A DNA stretch of 7,919 nt, taken from NCBI GenBank assembly GCA_003151315.1, contig PLXF01000182.1, positions 1,263-9,181 on the forward strand, written 5' to 3'. Of the stretch, positions 1-4,931 are shown piece by piece (the first letter of the stretch is position 1; each line of letters opens with the position of its first letter). The translations under genes were made by a program, and so were the position numbers. This stretch comes from Parachlamydiales bacterium. Its GTDB lineage: Bacteria > Chlamydiota > Chlamydiia > Chlamydiales > SM23-39. The notes below the pieces were generated by a model, which worked only from the letters and a program-made list of their open reading frames with translations, did no database searches and had not been told where the DNA came from.

Positions 1-637
1 TTAAGTAATCTACCCGAGCAACCATTGAGCCGGCTATGGGATTTGAGCTGTCTAAGTTTAAAGCCGTGAATTGGGCTTTTAGAGCCGTTAAAAACGATAG
101 CGTCGGCATGGATGTTCGGCTGACGGGGCTACCGGGGAGAGAGTTAGGAGTAGAAACATAGGAACCCCAAGCCTGCCAAAACGCATAGGTGATTAACATG
201 CTCCCCAACGTTTCGGAAACGCCGCTTAAGGTCAAGCCCTGCATGTTATCTGTTCCCGAAACCGCACCTATAAGTCCTTGAAGCTGGGTATTGCTGTTAA
301 GGACAGGGTTCGAGCCGATATTGGCTAGAAAAGTGATCATTTGGGGAATTAAATTCCCTGAGTTGGAGGGGTTGGTTTGTAGATTCGTGAGCATTAGTTT
401 CAGTTCCTGCAAGATCCCCGTGCCGCTAGTATTGGCCAGGTCGCGCAGAGTTCCGTCCGCATTGTAAATGTTTGTCACATAACTATAAGCGGGATCGGTC
501 GTATCGGGATCGGTAGGAAATGAGACGTTACTAAGCCAACTTAAGACCGCATTGAGGTAGGCGGTGCCCGTAATAGCTGAGCCTGAGCTGCTAAATATGG
601 AAGAGTTTGAAGTATTGGATAGCGGATCAATTGACAT
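1..637 (-). CDS. Hypothetical Ser/Thr/Asn-rich protein, 5' part only (no stop inside window)
   Basis: An open frame runs on the minus strand from ATG (637-635) to the window edge, giving 212 codons without a stop, so the gene continues beyond base 1. The start is supported by AAGG (646-643) five bases upstream of the ATG. The translation begins MSIDPLSNTSNSSIFSSSG and is rich in Ser, Thr, Asn and Leu. There is no classical signal peptide and no clear membrane segment. Later stretches such as ILQELKLMLTNLQTNP and LSFLTALKAQFTALNLDSS look amphipathic-helical. I do not recognise the family. A Ser-rich, uncharged N-terminus is compatible with a type III secretion signal, common in chlamydial effectors, but this is inference only. 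The gene is divergent from the 817-2175 gene across an A+T-rich spacer, so the two may share regulation. I am fairly sure that it is coding (long frame, good ribosome site) and unsure of any function. Confidence 0.8.
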   Translation of the reverse strand, partial: MSIDPLSNTSNSSIFSSSGSAITGTAYLNAVLSWLSNVSFPTDPDTTDPAYSYVTNIYNADGTLRDLANTSGTGILQELKLMLTNLQTNPSNSGNLIPQMITFLANIGSNPVLNSNTQLQGLIGAVSGTDNMQGLTLSGVSETLGSMLITYAFWQAWGSYVSTPNSLPGSPVSRTSMPTLSFLTALKAQFTALNLDSSNPIAGSMVARVDYL

Positions 638-816
638 AATCACCTTAGTTTTAATTATAATACTTTAAAATTTAAATTACAAAATGTATTTTTAACTAAT
701 TATATTTTAATTGCTTAAGGTAATTTGTTTTGTAGTGTATTGTTATATTTATTAATTTAGTGATAGTTTAATTTATTTATGTTATATTGAATTTAAAAAT
801 AGGAGACTAGGTTTGT
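638..816. promoter_or_regulatory. A+T-rich divergent promoter region
   Basis: This spacer separates two divergent genes and must carry both of their promoters. It is strikingly poor in G and C, with long runs of A/T only (for example 647-672 and 746-780), unlike the roughly 45-50% G+C coding regions around it. A possible -10 box for the plus-strand gene is TATATT at 783-788, with the ribosome site following at about 801-811, but no convincing -35 hexamer sits at 16-18 bp. Many TATAAT-like hexamers occur by chance in such sequence, so no single promoter is claimed. Such A+T-rich divergent spacers are often bound by nucleoid proteins; that is inference. Confidence 0.5.
801..811 (+). promoter_or_regulatory. 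Ribosome binding site deciding the 817 start
   Basis: AGGAG (801-805) is followed closely by TAGG (808-811). The in-frame stop TAG at 808-810 excludes any start further upstream, so the ATG at 817 is fixed as the first possible initiator in this frame. Confidence 0.6.
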
Positions 817-2175
817 ATGAGTACTCCACCAATTGGTTCAGATCCCTCTCATGGCCTCCCAAATTACGGGGCAACACCTCTTCCGAGACCTCTTGGTGCG
901 CCTCAGCCTGTATCTACTCCCAATCCTTCCGGCGCACCTCCAGGCGTTCAGGAGCTTCTGGGGGAGGATGGCTTCGTGGTGGATGTTGCTTTTGAGGAGA
1001 TATCGCAGATACCTCATGGGAAAGCAACAGTTACCGAATTACCCCACCCTCAACTCCACTCCTTTATCCGAGGCGGCGGGGAAGGTCAGATATACCAAAG
1101 CTCCTACCAGACGATCATGGAAAAGCATGGTAACCAGATTAGAACCTCATATGGTCAGATAGAACATGAGCTTCAGTCGAATATGGGTGGTAAGATTTTG
1201 GTCAGCGTATGGCCTCTTAGCTCCCGCATAGACTATACAGAAACAAAAGATGGGCCGATACAATCGCTATTTGTCGAAGAGGATAATCCTGAGCACGCCG
1301 TTTTAAACGCAAAAATGAAAGAATTACGAAAAGTGTACAGAGATGAAGGATGGAAAACCGAATCGTGGCCCACTGTTCATCGACATGAAATTGGCAATCG
1401 CAACGGAGGAATGGGCTTAGAGCCGCCGGCAGGGATTGGCTCGACGGTTAAATTGACGGGCATGGTTTTAAATAATCTTGTTTCTGACATTGATAAAAGA
1501 GGCGATGAGGTCTCTGTGAAAGCGAGATTAGTTAATCGTAAATATAATGAGTTGACTCATCTCATTCGCGAGCAGCTTACCGAGTGGTTAAATGAGCCTG
1601 CGGCGCCCGATGATAAAGAGGCGCCAGCTAGAAGAGCGGCTTATGAAACAATTCTAACCAACCTCGATAGAAACACCTTTGCAGTAAACAGTTTTATTTT
1701 ATTGTCAGACCTTCCGCGCAAACAATTTTGTGATAAGATGGCGGAATTAATTAAAACCACGCCACACTATCAAGACATAGCCGCAGATCTTTTTCATAAA
1801 ATGAGAGAGTACGGCTCTAAAGGGACCGCTTGGTTAGAGCCGGTTCATTTAAATATCGCTCCTCCAGATGACATTTTTCCTGCCGACAACCCTTATATCG
1901 CTGATATCTATAATCTCCGATTTAGCCAAATACTAGATACCAACCTCGCAAGAAAAGAGCTGAGAGAGGAATGTCAGAAAAATAAAGTGCCAGTCCATCA
2001 AGATACATTGGAAGGGATTTTACTAAGGATGGTCGCACTCGAAGATGCCAATGAAAAGGACCAAATCAACGGCCTGCTCGAGAGTCCCGCATTAACGCAA
2101 ACGCTTTTTAACGGTCTTGATAAAACACGAAAGGAAGAGCTGCAAGACGTAATCAAACAGCACTTCGGAATCTAG
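817..2175 (+). CDS. Hypothetical protein with proline-rich N-terminus (452 aa)
   Basis: The start at 817 is the only sensible one: an in-frame TAG lies at 808-810, with AGGAG at 801-805 (11 nt spacing) and TAGG at 808-811 (5 nt spacing) as overlapping ribosome-site candidates. The 452-residue product has three visible parts. Residues 1-44 are low-complexity and proline-rich (13 prolines), probably disordered. Residues about 45-200 are mixed, with beta-like segments (GKILVSVWPL). Residues about 210-452 are mostly charged amphipathic helix, for example KARLVNRKYNELTHLIREQL and a C-terminus ending DVIKQHFGI. There is no signal peptide or membrane helix, so it is cytosolic or exported by a non-Sec route. 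I do not recognise the family and assign no enzymatic function. A disordered, leader-less N-terminus and the divergent, also unrecognised neighbour are compatible with a type III secretion substrate, which is inference. A long hairpin begins 26 nt after its stop codon. Confidence 0.85.
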   Translation: MSTPPIGSDPSHGLPNYGATPLPRPLGAPQPVSTPNPSGAPPGVQELLGEDGFVVDVAFEEISQIPHGKATVTELPHPQLHSFIRGGGEGQIYQSSYQTIMEKHGNQIRTSYGQIEHELQSNMGGKILVSVWPLSSRIDYTETKDGPIQSLFVEEDNPEHAVLNAKMKELRKVYRDEGWKTESWPTVHRHEIGNRNGGMGLEPPAGIGSTVKLTGMVLNNLVSDIDKRGDEVSVKARLVNRKYNELTHLIREQLTEWLNEPAAPDDKEAPARRAAYETILTNLDRNTFAVNSFILLSDLPRKQFCDKMAELIKTTPHYQDIAADLFHKMREYGSKGTAWLEPVHLNIAPPDDIFPADNPYIADIYNLRFSQILDTNLARKELREECQKNKVPVHQDTLEGILLRMVALEDANEKDQINGLLESPALTQTLFNGLDKTRKEELQDVIKQHFGI

Positions 2176-2178
2176 CTT

Positions 2179-2207
2179 ATACCGCTCGTAATTCAGGAAT
2201 CGGTATA
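2179..2207 (+). repeat. Dispersed repeat, copy 1 (TATACCG family)
   Basis: TATACCG at 2179-2185 is followed by CTCGTAATTCAGGAAT and then CGGTATA (2201-2207), so the copy also carries a perfect 7-bp inverted repeat at its ends. The same motif recurs in this window on the plus strand at 3543-3569 and 4207-4234, with a few substitutions, and more weakly at 7847-7872. It lies just after the stop of the 452-aa gene and leads directly into the long hairpin. Confidence 0.7.
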
Positions 2208-2377
2208 TAGTGGTTCCACTTGAAAGGTACCCAAGATTTTTGTTTTAACAGTTCAGGTTTTCAACTATTTTGGTAGGGTTACTATTCGAAGAACATAGGA
2301 CCCTGCCAAAATAGTTGAAAAGATGAATTGTTAAAATAGAAATATTGGGTGCCTTCCAAGTGGAACCGCTATATATC
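2202..2377 (+). repeat. Long inverted repeat: 79-bp stem, 18-nt loop
   Basis: Bases 2202-2280 pair with 2299-2377 without any gap (paired positions sum to 4579), leaving a loop at 2281-2298. Of 79 positions, 67 are Watson-Crick and 8 are G-T on the plus strand (2203, 2211, 2228, 2240, 2242, 2251, 2274 and 2280 with partners). Only 4 are true mismatches (2223/2356, 2235/2344, 2256/2323, 2257/2322). The structure lies in the 3' untranslated region of the 452-aa gene, starting 26 nt past its stop. No U-run follows, so it is not a standard intrinsic terminator. No flanking target duplication is visible. It could be a miniature mobile element, a 3'-end RNA-stability hairpin or an antisense-type RNA source. 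The structure is seen directly; its role is unknown. Confidence 0.9.
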
Positions 2378-2645
2378 TGTTCATAACCTCTCTTTCCTAT
2401 TTTTTCAAAATAAACGTTAAGAACCCTTCCCTCACCTCCCGATTAGGGATATGTCCGCAAAAAATTGTTAAACTTAATCGTCTAATCGTTTAGTGTTTAT
2501 ATTTTATGTACAAAGAAATTCACAAACCGATCTGTAGAGAGCATCTACCTAGAGAATATGTCGAGTTTGGATTTCTTTGACCTGTATTTTTACTTTCCGG
2601 TTAGGATAACCCCCATTTTCTAGCCACTATAAATAACGCAAACCT

Positions 2646-3512
2646 ATGAATCGTCTAAAACGGGCCCTTTTTTATAGTATTGGAGGCTGCCTATGCTATT
2701 CCCTCGTCTCCTGTATCTCCTTTTCTTTAGAAAGCAAATTCAGCTTGCCGCAAATTATCTTTTTCCAAGAGTTCATTGCTTTAATCCTTTTAGTTCCTTA
2801 CATGATAAGGCAAAAACAGTCCTTTAAAACCCCCCACTTTCGAACCCACTTAATCCGTGATCTAGCGGCCCTTTTCGCCGCCTTTTTTTGGCTAATGTCG
2901 TTAAAATCTCTTCACCTTGTGAATGCAGCCGTACTCCAATTCACAAGCCCTTTTTATGTCCCCTATTTAGCGTGGGCCTGGTATCGAGACCCGATCCCCC
3001 GAGGTATATGGAAAGCCATGGCTATAGGATTTATCGGCGTCGCTATAATCTTGAGGCCGAATGCGGCTATTATCCATGAGGGTGCCCTTTGGGGCATCCT
3101 AACAGGATTGACCTCTGCTGTAGGGTTAACTGCACTTAGGCAACTGACTCTCAAAGGGGAATCGGCAATTCGGATGATGTTCTATCTATTCCTAACCGGG
3201 TCGGTCCTTACCTTCCCTTTCGCAATCGCCAATTGGGTAGTTCCTTCCGGGAGCGAATGGACCTTTTTAATTCTGCTTGGGGTTTGCTTTTTACTAAACA
3301 ACATCTTATTAACCCTTTCCTTTCGGCACGCCTCGGCTTCCTATTTAGCCCCTATTTCTTACATAGCTGTTTTATTTAACGGCTATTTTGGCTGGTTATT
3401 TTTTCAAAAAGCCATCGACAAACCCACGATCGTAGGAAGCATACTGATTGTAATTGGGACGAGTCTGATTTTTTTCCTAAAAGACAAGAGAGAAGTCGCA
3501 ACGAATGGGTGA
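2646..3512 (+). CDS. EamA/DMT-family membrane transporter (288 aa)
   Basis: The protein has about ten hydrophobic segments (roughly 7-27, 33-53, 68-88, 92-111, 121-138, 147-165, 178-198, 205-225, 232-250, 258-278) and a basic C-terminal tail. This is the ten-helix, two-repeat architecture of the drug/metabolite transporter superfamily at its usual length. The stretch SLKSLHLVNAAVLQFTSPF followed by GFIGVAIILRP at the end of helix 5 is the typical end of a first EamA repeat. The family exchanges metabolites across the inner membrane. In Rickettsia and Chlamydia, members of this superfamily carry S-adenosylmethionine, so import of a host metabolite is possible, but the substrate cannot be read from sequence. 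The ATG at 2646 gives the full first helix but has no evident Shine-Dalgarno sequence. The gene stands alone, 470 bp after the previous stop. Confidence 0.9.
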   Translation: MNRLKRALFYSIGGCLCYSLVSCISFSLESKFSLPQIIFFQEFIALILLVPYMIRQKQSFKTPHFRTHLIRDLAALFAAFFWLMSLKSLHLVNAAVLQFTSPFYVPYLAWAWYRDPIPRGIWKAMAIGFIGVAIILRPNAAIIHEGALWGILTGLTSAVGLTALRQLTLKGESAIRMMFYLFLTGSVLTFPFAIANWVVPSGSEWTFLILLGVCFLLNNILLTLSFRHASASYLAPISYIAVLFNGYFGWLFFQKAIDKPTIVGSILIVIGTSLIFFLKDKREVATNG

Positions 3513-3542
3513 GTGATTTTCCCTGGATAAAATAGGGGAAAT

Positions 3543-3599
3543 TATACCGTTCGTGGTTCAAGAATTGGTTGTCTAACTTTCAACTGGACACAGTATATA
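3543..3599 (+). repeat. Dispersed repeat, copy 2 (TATACCG family, hairpin centre missing)
   Basis: TATACCGTTCGTGGTTCAAG opens at 3543 and continues AATTGGT to 3569, matching copy 1 at most positions. The following stretch 3577-3599 (from CTTTCAACTGGAC to GTATATA) resembles 2352-2375, the far end of the right arm of the long hairpin at 2202-2377, with about 17 of 23 positions alike. This copy therefore looks like the same element with the hairpin body removed, which is inference from two partial matches. Confidence 0.55.
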
Positions 3600-3694
3600 A
3601 GTTGCCGATCATGAAAAAATTACAATCATAGAGAGCGGTAGAGCTCACGGAGAAAAAGCATAAAAACCCACGTTTTCGCGCCTCTGTGAACTCT

Positions 3695-3860
3695 GAGGCT
3701 GTGAAAAAATCGTCAGCTGGCTGCTTTTCGAGAGATTTTGATTTTTTTTTGACTCAAGCGCAAACCAATAACATACAAAAGTTTGTTGGTTTGCGCTTGA
3801 GTCAAAAAAAAATCAAAATCTCTCGAAAAGCAGCAGAGCCGCCAATTCTTTCACAGCCTC
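3695..3860 (-). repeat. Long palindrome: 48-bp perfect stem within a ~75-bp imperfect one
   Basis: Bases 3721-3768 are the exact reverse complement of 3786-3833, 48 bp without mismatch, and three further pairs narrow the loop to 3772-3782. Outside this, 3695-3706 pairs perfectly with 3849-3860, and 3707-3720 pairs imperfectly with 3834-3848, with one bulged base at 3835. In the outer part, positions 3707/3848, 3711/3844 and 3715/3840 are A-C type on the plus strand but G-U on the minus strand. The structure lies about 87 nt beyond the stop of the minus-strand small gene and also downstream of the plus-strand transporter, so it sits at the 3' ends of convergent genes. The internal nine-T run is within the stem, so a terminator role is not obvious. 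Confidence 0.92.
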
Positions 3861-3946
3861 TCTGCGCTCTCTGTGGTAAATACTGATAATAAGCGCGTTA
3901 TGCGAAAAACGAATTGTGCAATAACGTTGAAGAAGTACTGCTAGAG

Positions 3947-4135
3947 CTATCCGATTTTGCAGATCTTTGCTCTTTTAACTGCTAAAGAGCTCTCTTCCCC
4001 AGTATTTTTGCACTTATCAGTATCTGCATCGGTGATCAGGTTTTGGCACTGCGCCCATTTTTTGATTTTGCCAGGTTCGATTGAACTCATGCAGGCTACA
4101 GGTAAAGAACGAAATGTATGAGATTGCTTCTGCAT
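3947..4135 (-). CDS. Small hypothetical protein with four cysteines (62 aa)
   Basis: The ATG (4135-4133) is preceded by AAGGAG (4145-4140) four bases upstream, the best ribosome site in the window, which argues that this short frame is translated. The stop is TAG at 3949-3947. The product is basic and hydrophilic, with cysteines at 15, 30, 42 and 59, and has no signal peptide or membrane helix. The spaced cysteines could bind metal or form disulfides, but no known zinc-binding pattern is evident. I do not recognise a family. The gene has no close partner: the next gene upstream on this strand is far away, and noncoding repeats lie downstream. It could be an effector-like or lineage-specific small protein. 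The alternative is a chance frame with a chance ribosome site; I think a real gene is more likely than not. Confidence 0.55.
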   Translation of the reverse strand: MQKQSHTFRSLPVACMSSIEPGKIKKWAQCQNLITDADTDKCKNTGEESSLAVKRAKICKIG

Positions 4136-4139
4136 AAAA

Positions 4140-4145
4140 CTCCTT
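4140..4145 (-). promoter_or_regulatory. Strong Shine-Dalgarno sequence of the 62-aa gene
   Basis: Read on the minus strand this is AAGGAG followed by TTTT and then ATG. Such a match at near-ideal spacing is the main evidence that the short frame 3947-4135 is a gene. Confidence 0.6.
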
Positions 4146-4206
4146 AAGTCGATTTACAGTTTTATAAGAAATTACTAAGAATCATCAAATATCCGCAAGG
4201 AAAATT

Positions 4207-4234
4207 TATACCGCTCGTGATTCAAGAATCGATT
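4207..4234 (+). repeat. Dispersed repeat, copy 3 (TATACCG family)
   Basis: TATACCGCTCGTGATTCAAG starts at 4207 and continues AATCGAT, differing from copies 1 and 2 at only a few positions. It lies 46 bp upstream of the 4280 start codon, so here the repeat is 5' of a gene and may fall in its promoter or leader. No hairpin arm follows; the similarity ends at about 4234. The next bases include CACAG (about 4256) and CACAG (about 4270), akin to the CACAGAG-type motifs around the palindrome at 3695-3860. Confidence 0.65.
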
Positions 4235-4279
4235 TTTGAGGGGTTGAAATAAAATCACAGAAACGGATACACAGAAATT

Positions 4280-4750
4280 ATGAAGCCATCCAGATTTTTT
4301 CAGAGTTTAACTTTAGTGGGGACAGCTCTTGCCCTTATCGGAGCTATCTTGGTCTTTCGCCATCGCGAAGCTCCTAAATTGGGTCTATTTATTAAATCAG
4401 ACCTTCTTGTTCAGAATACCTATTTAGGGCCCATTACCCCTGTACCGGGCAATCCGCAACTCATCCGAGTAGAAGTCTCTGTCTATGACGACCCGAAACC
4501 GGGCGGCGTCGAAATCCAATTCGTGGAGCTGAACGGGACCAAAATTCCGTTAAAACCGAGAGATGTGTATGGATTCCGAGGTAAAGGAAGCTTTCAACTT
4601 CCTCCTGGGGGCTATAAATTGAAGTGGACCGTTAATCGGGATAAATTTGCATGGCCTCGCAGCGTCTCTCATGAAGAGAGCATAAATCTCGATAAACGGG
4701 ATCTATGGCTCCAAGTCATGATACAAGGGGAAACCGCCTCCATTCAATAA
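4280..4750 (+). CDS. Hypothetical membrane-anchored protein (156 aa)
   Basis: Residues about 10-27 (SLTLVGTALALIGAILVF) form one hydrophobic helix after a short basic N-terminus, followed by RHRE. This reads as an uncleaved signal anchor or signal sequence placing the rest outside the inner membrane. Residues about 35-150 alternate hydrophobic and polar residues in beta-strand fashion, with a proline/glycine-rich turn (DDPKPGG), LNGTKIPLKPRD and QLPPGGYKLKWTV. A small beta-sandwich domain is plausible but was not recognised. There is no lipobox cysteine and no enzyme motif. The ATG at 4280 has no clear Shine-Dalgarno sequence; it is preferred because it includes the complete membrane helix. 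The gene is monocistronic in appearance, converging on the hydrolase gene with a long hairpin between their ends. Confidence 0.8.
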   Translation: MKPSRFFQSLTLVGTALALIGAILVFRHREAPKLGLFIKSDLLVQNTYLGPITPVPGNPQLIRVEVSVYDDPKPGGVEIQFVELNGTKIPLKPRDVYGFRGKGSFQLPPGGYKLKWTVNRDKFAWPRSVSHEESINLDKRDLWLQVMIQGETASIQ

Positions 4751-4762
4751 AGAGGTAAGGGT

Positions 4763-4931
4763 TACACCGCGCTCGCTTAGGTTGTGTGAATTTTGGTGGC
4801 CATCATAGCGGCCCATCTTTCAACGATCCCTCGTCGGCTGTATTGTTGCAATACAGCACTCCTCACGATCGTTGAAACCTGAACCACTCCGAGACCACCA
4901 AAATTCACACAACCTAAGCGAGCACGGTATA
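4763..4931 (-). repeat. Nested long inverted repeat between two convergent genes
   Basis: Bases 4771-4799 are an exact reverse complement of 4895-4923 (29 bp). On the minus strand the pairing extends outward to 4763/4931 through two G-U pairs (4770/4924 and 4765/4929) and no mismatch, 37 pairs in all. Inside are an 11-bp stem (4818-4828 with 4867-4877) and an apical 9-bp stem with a 3-base loop (4837-4845 with 4849-4857). The right arm overlaps the 3' end of the hydrolase gene: its last codons and TAG stop (4916-4914) are part of the stem. The left arm begins about 13 bp after the stop of the 156-aa gene. It may end or stabilise both convergent transcripts. It may alternatively be a non-autonomous insertion that supplied the hydrolase C-terminus. 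Confidence 0.92.

Larger units (their letters stand above)
2176..2645. other. Intergenic region, 470 bp, no gene seen
   Basis: There is no convincing open frame on either strand. The first 200 bp hold the TATACCG repeat (2179-2207) and the long hairpin (2202-2377). The remainder (2378-2645) is ordinary A+T-rich sequence that must include the promoter of the transporter gene at 2646. It also holds a weak interrupted inverted repeat at 2512-2578, in which AAAGAAAT and CAAAC face GTTTG and ATTTCTTT, with a small GTAGA/TCTAC stem inside. I cannot name a promoter with confidence. Confidence 0.6.
3513..3946. other. Intergenic region, 434 bp, no gene supported
   Basis: This is the 3' space between the transporter (plus) and the small minus-strand gene. 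It holds, in order: a short hairpin just after the transporter stop (TTTTCCCT near 3518-3525 facing AGGGGAAA near 3533-3540, one bulged G and no U-run), TATACCG repeat copy 2 (3543-3599), a block with CACGGAG and CTCTGTG motifs (3647-3690), the long palindrome 3695-3860, and a small hairpin of CGTTATGC (3896-3903) with GCAATAACG (3918-3926). The plus-strand 66-codon frame crossing the palindrome is not considered a gene. Confidence 0.6.

Noticed and set aside
813..1162. Alternative plus-strand frames overlapping the start of the 452-aa gene
   Set aside because: They are short, lack their own ribosome sites and are shadows of the long frame, whose start is fixed by an in-frame stop and a ribosome site.
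2202..2377. Long hairpin as a classical intrinsic terminator
   Set aside because: The stem is far longer than usual, A+T-rich, and not followed by a U-run.
3686..3886. 66-codon plus-strand open frame
   Set aside because: It runs through both arms of the 3695-3860 palindrome, has no ribosome site, and encodes near-mirror low-complexity sequence, so it is an artefact of the repeat.
3896..3926. Small hairpin CGTTATGC/GCAATAACG as terminator of the 62-aa gene
   Set aside because: The stem is weak with one bulge and a 14-base loop, and no U-run follows on the minus strand.
2179..4234. CRISPR array
   Set aside because: The three repeat copies are hundreds of bases apart with no regular spacers, and no cas gene is present.
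2202..4931. Three palindromes as copies of one insertion sequence or MITE
   Set aside because: The arms share no sequence beyond short TATACCG-like heads, no transposase is encoded, and no target-site duplications are visible at the edges.
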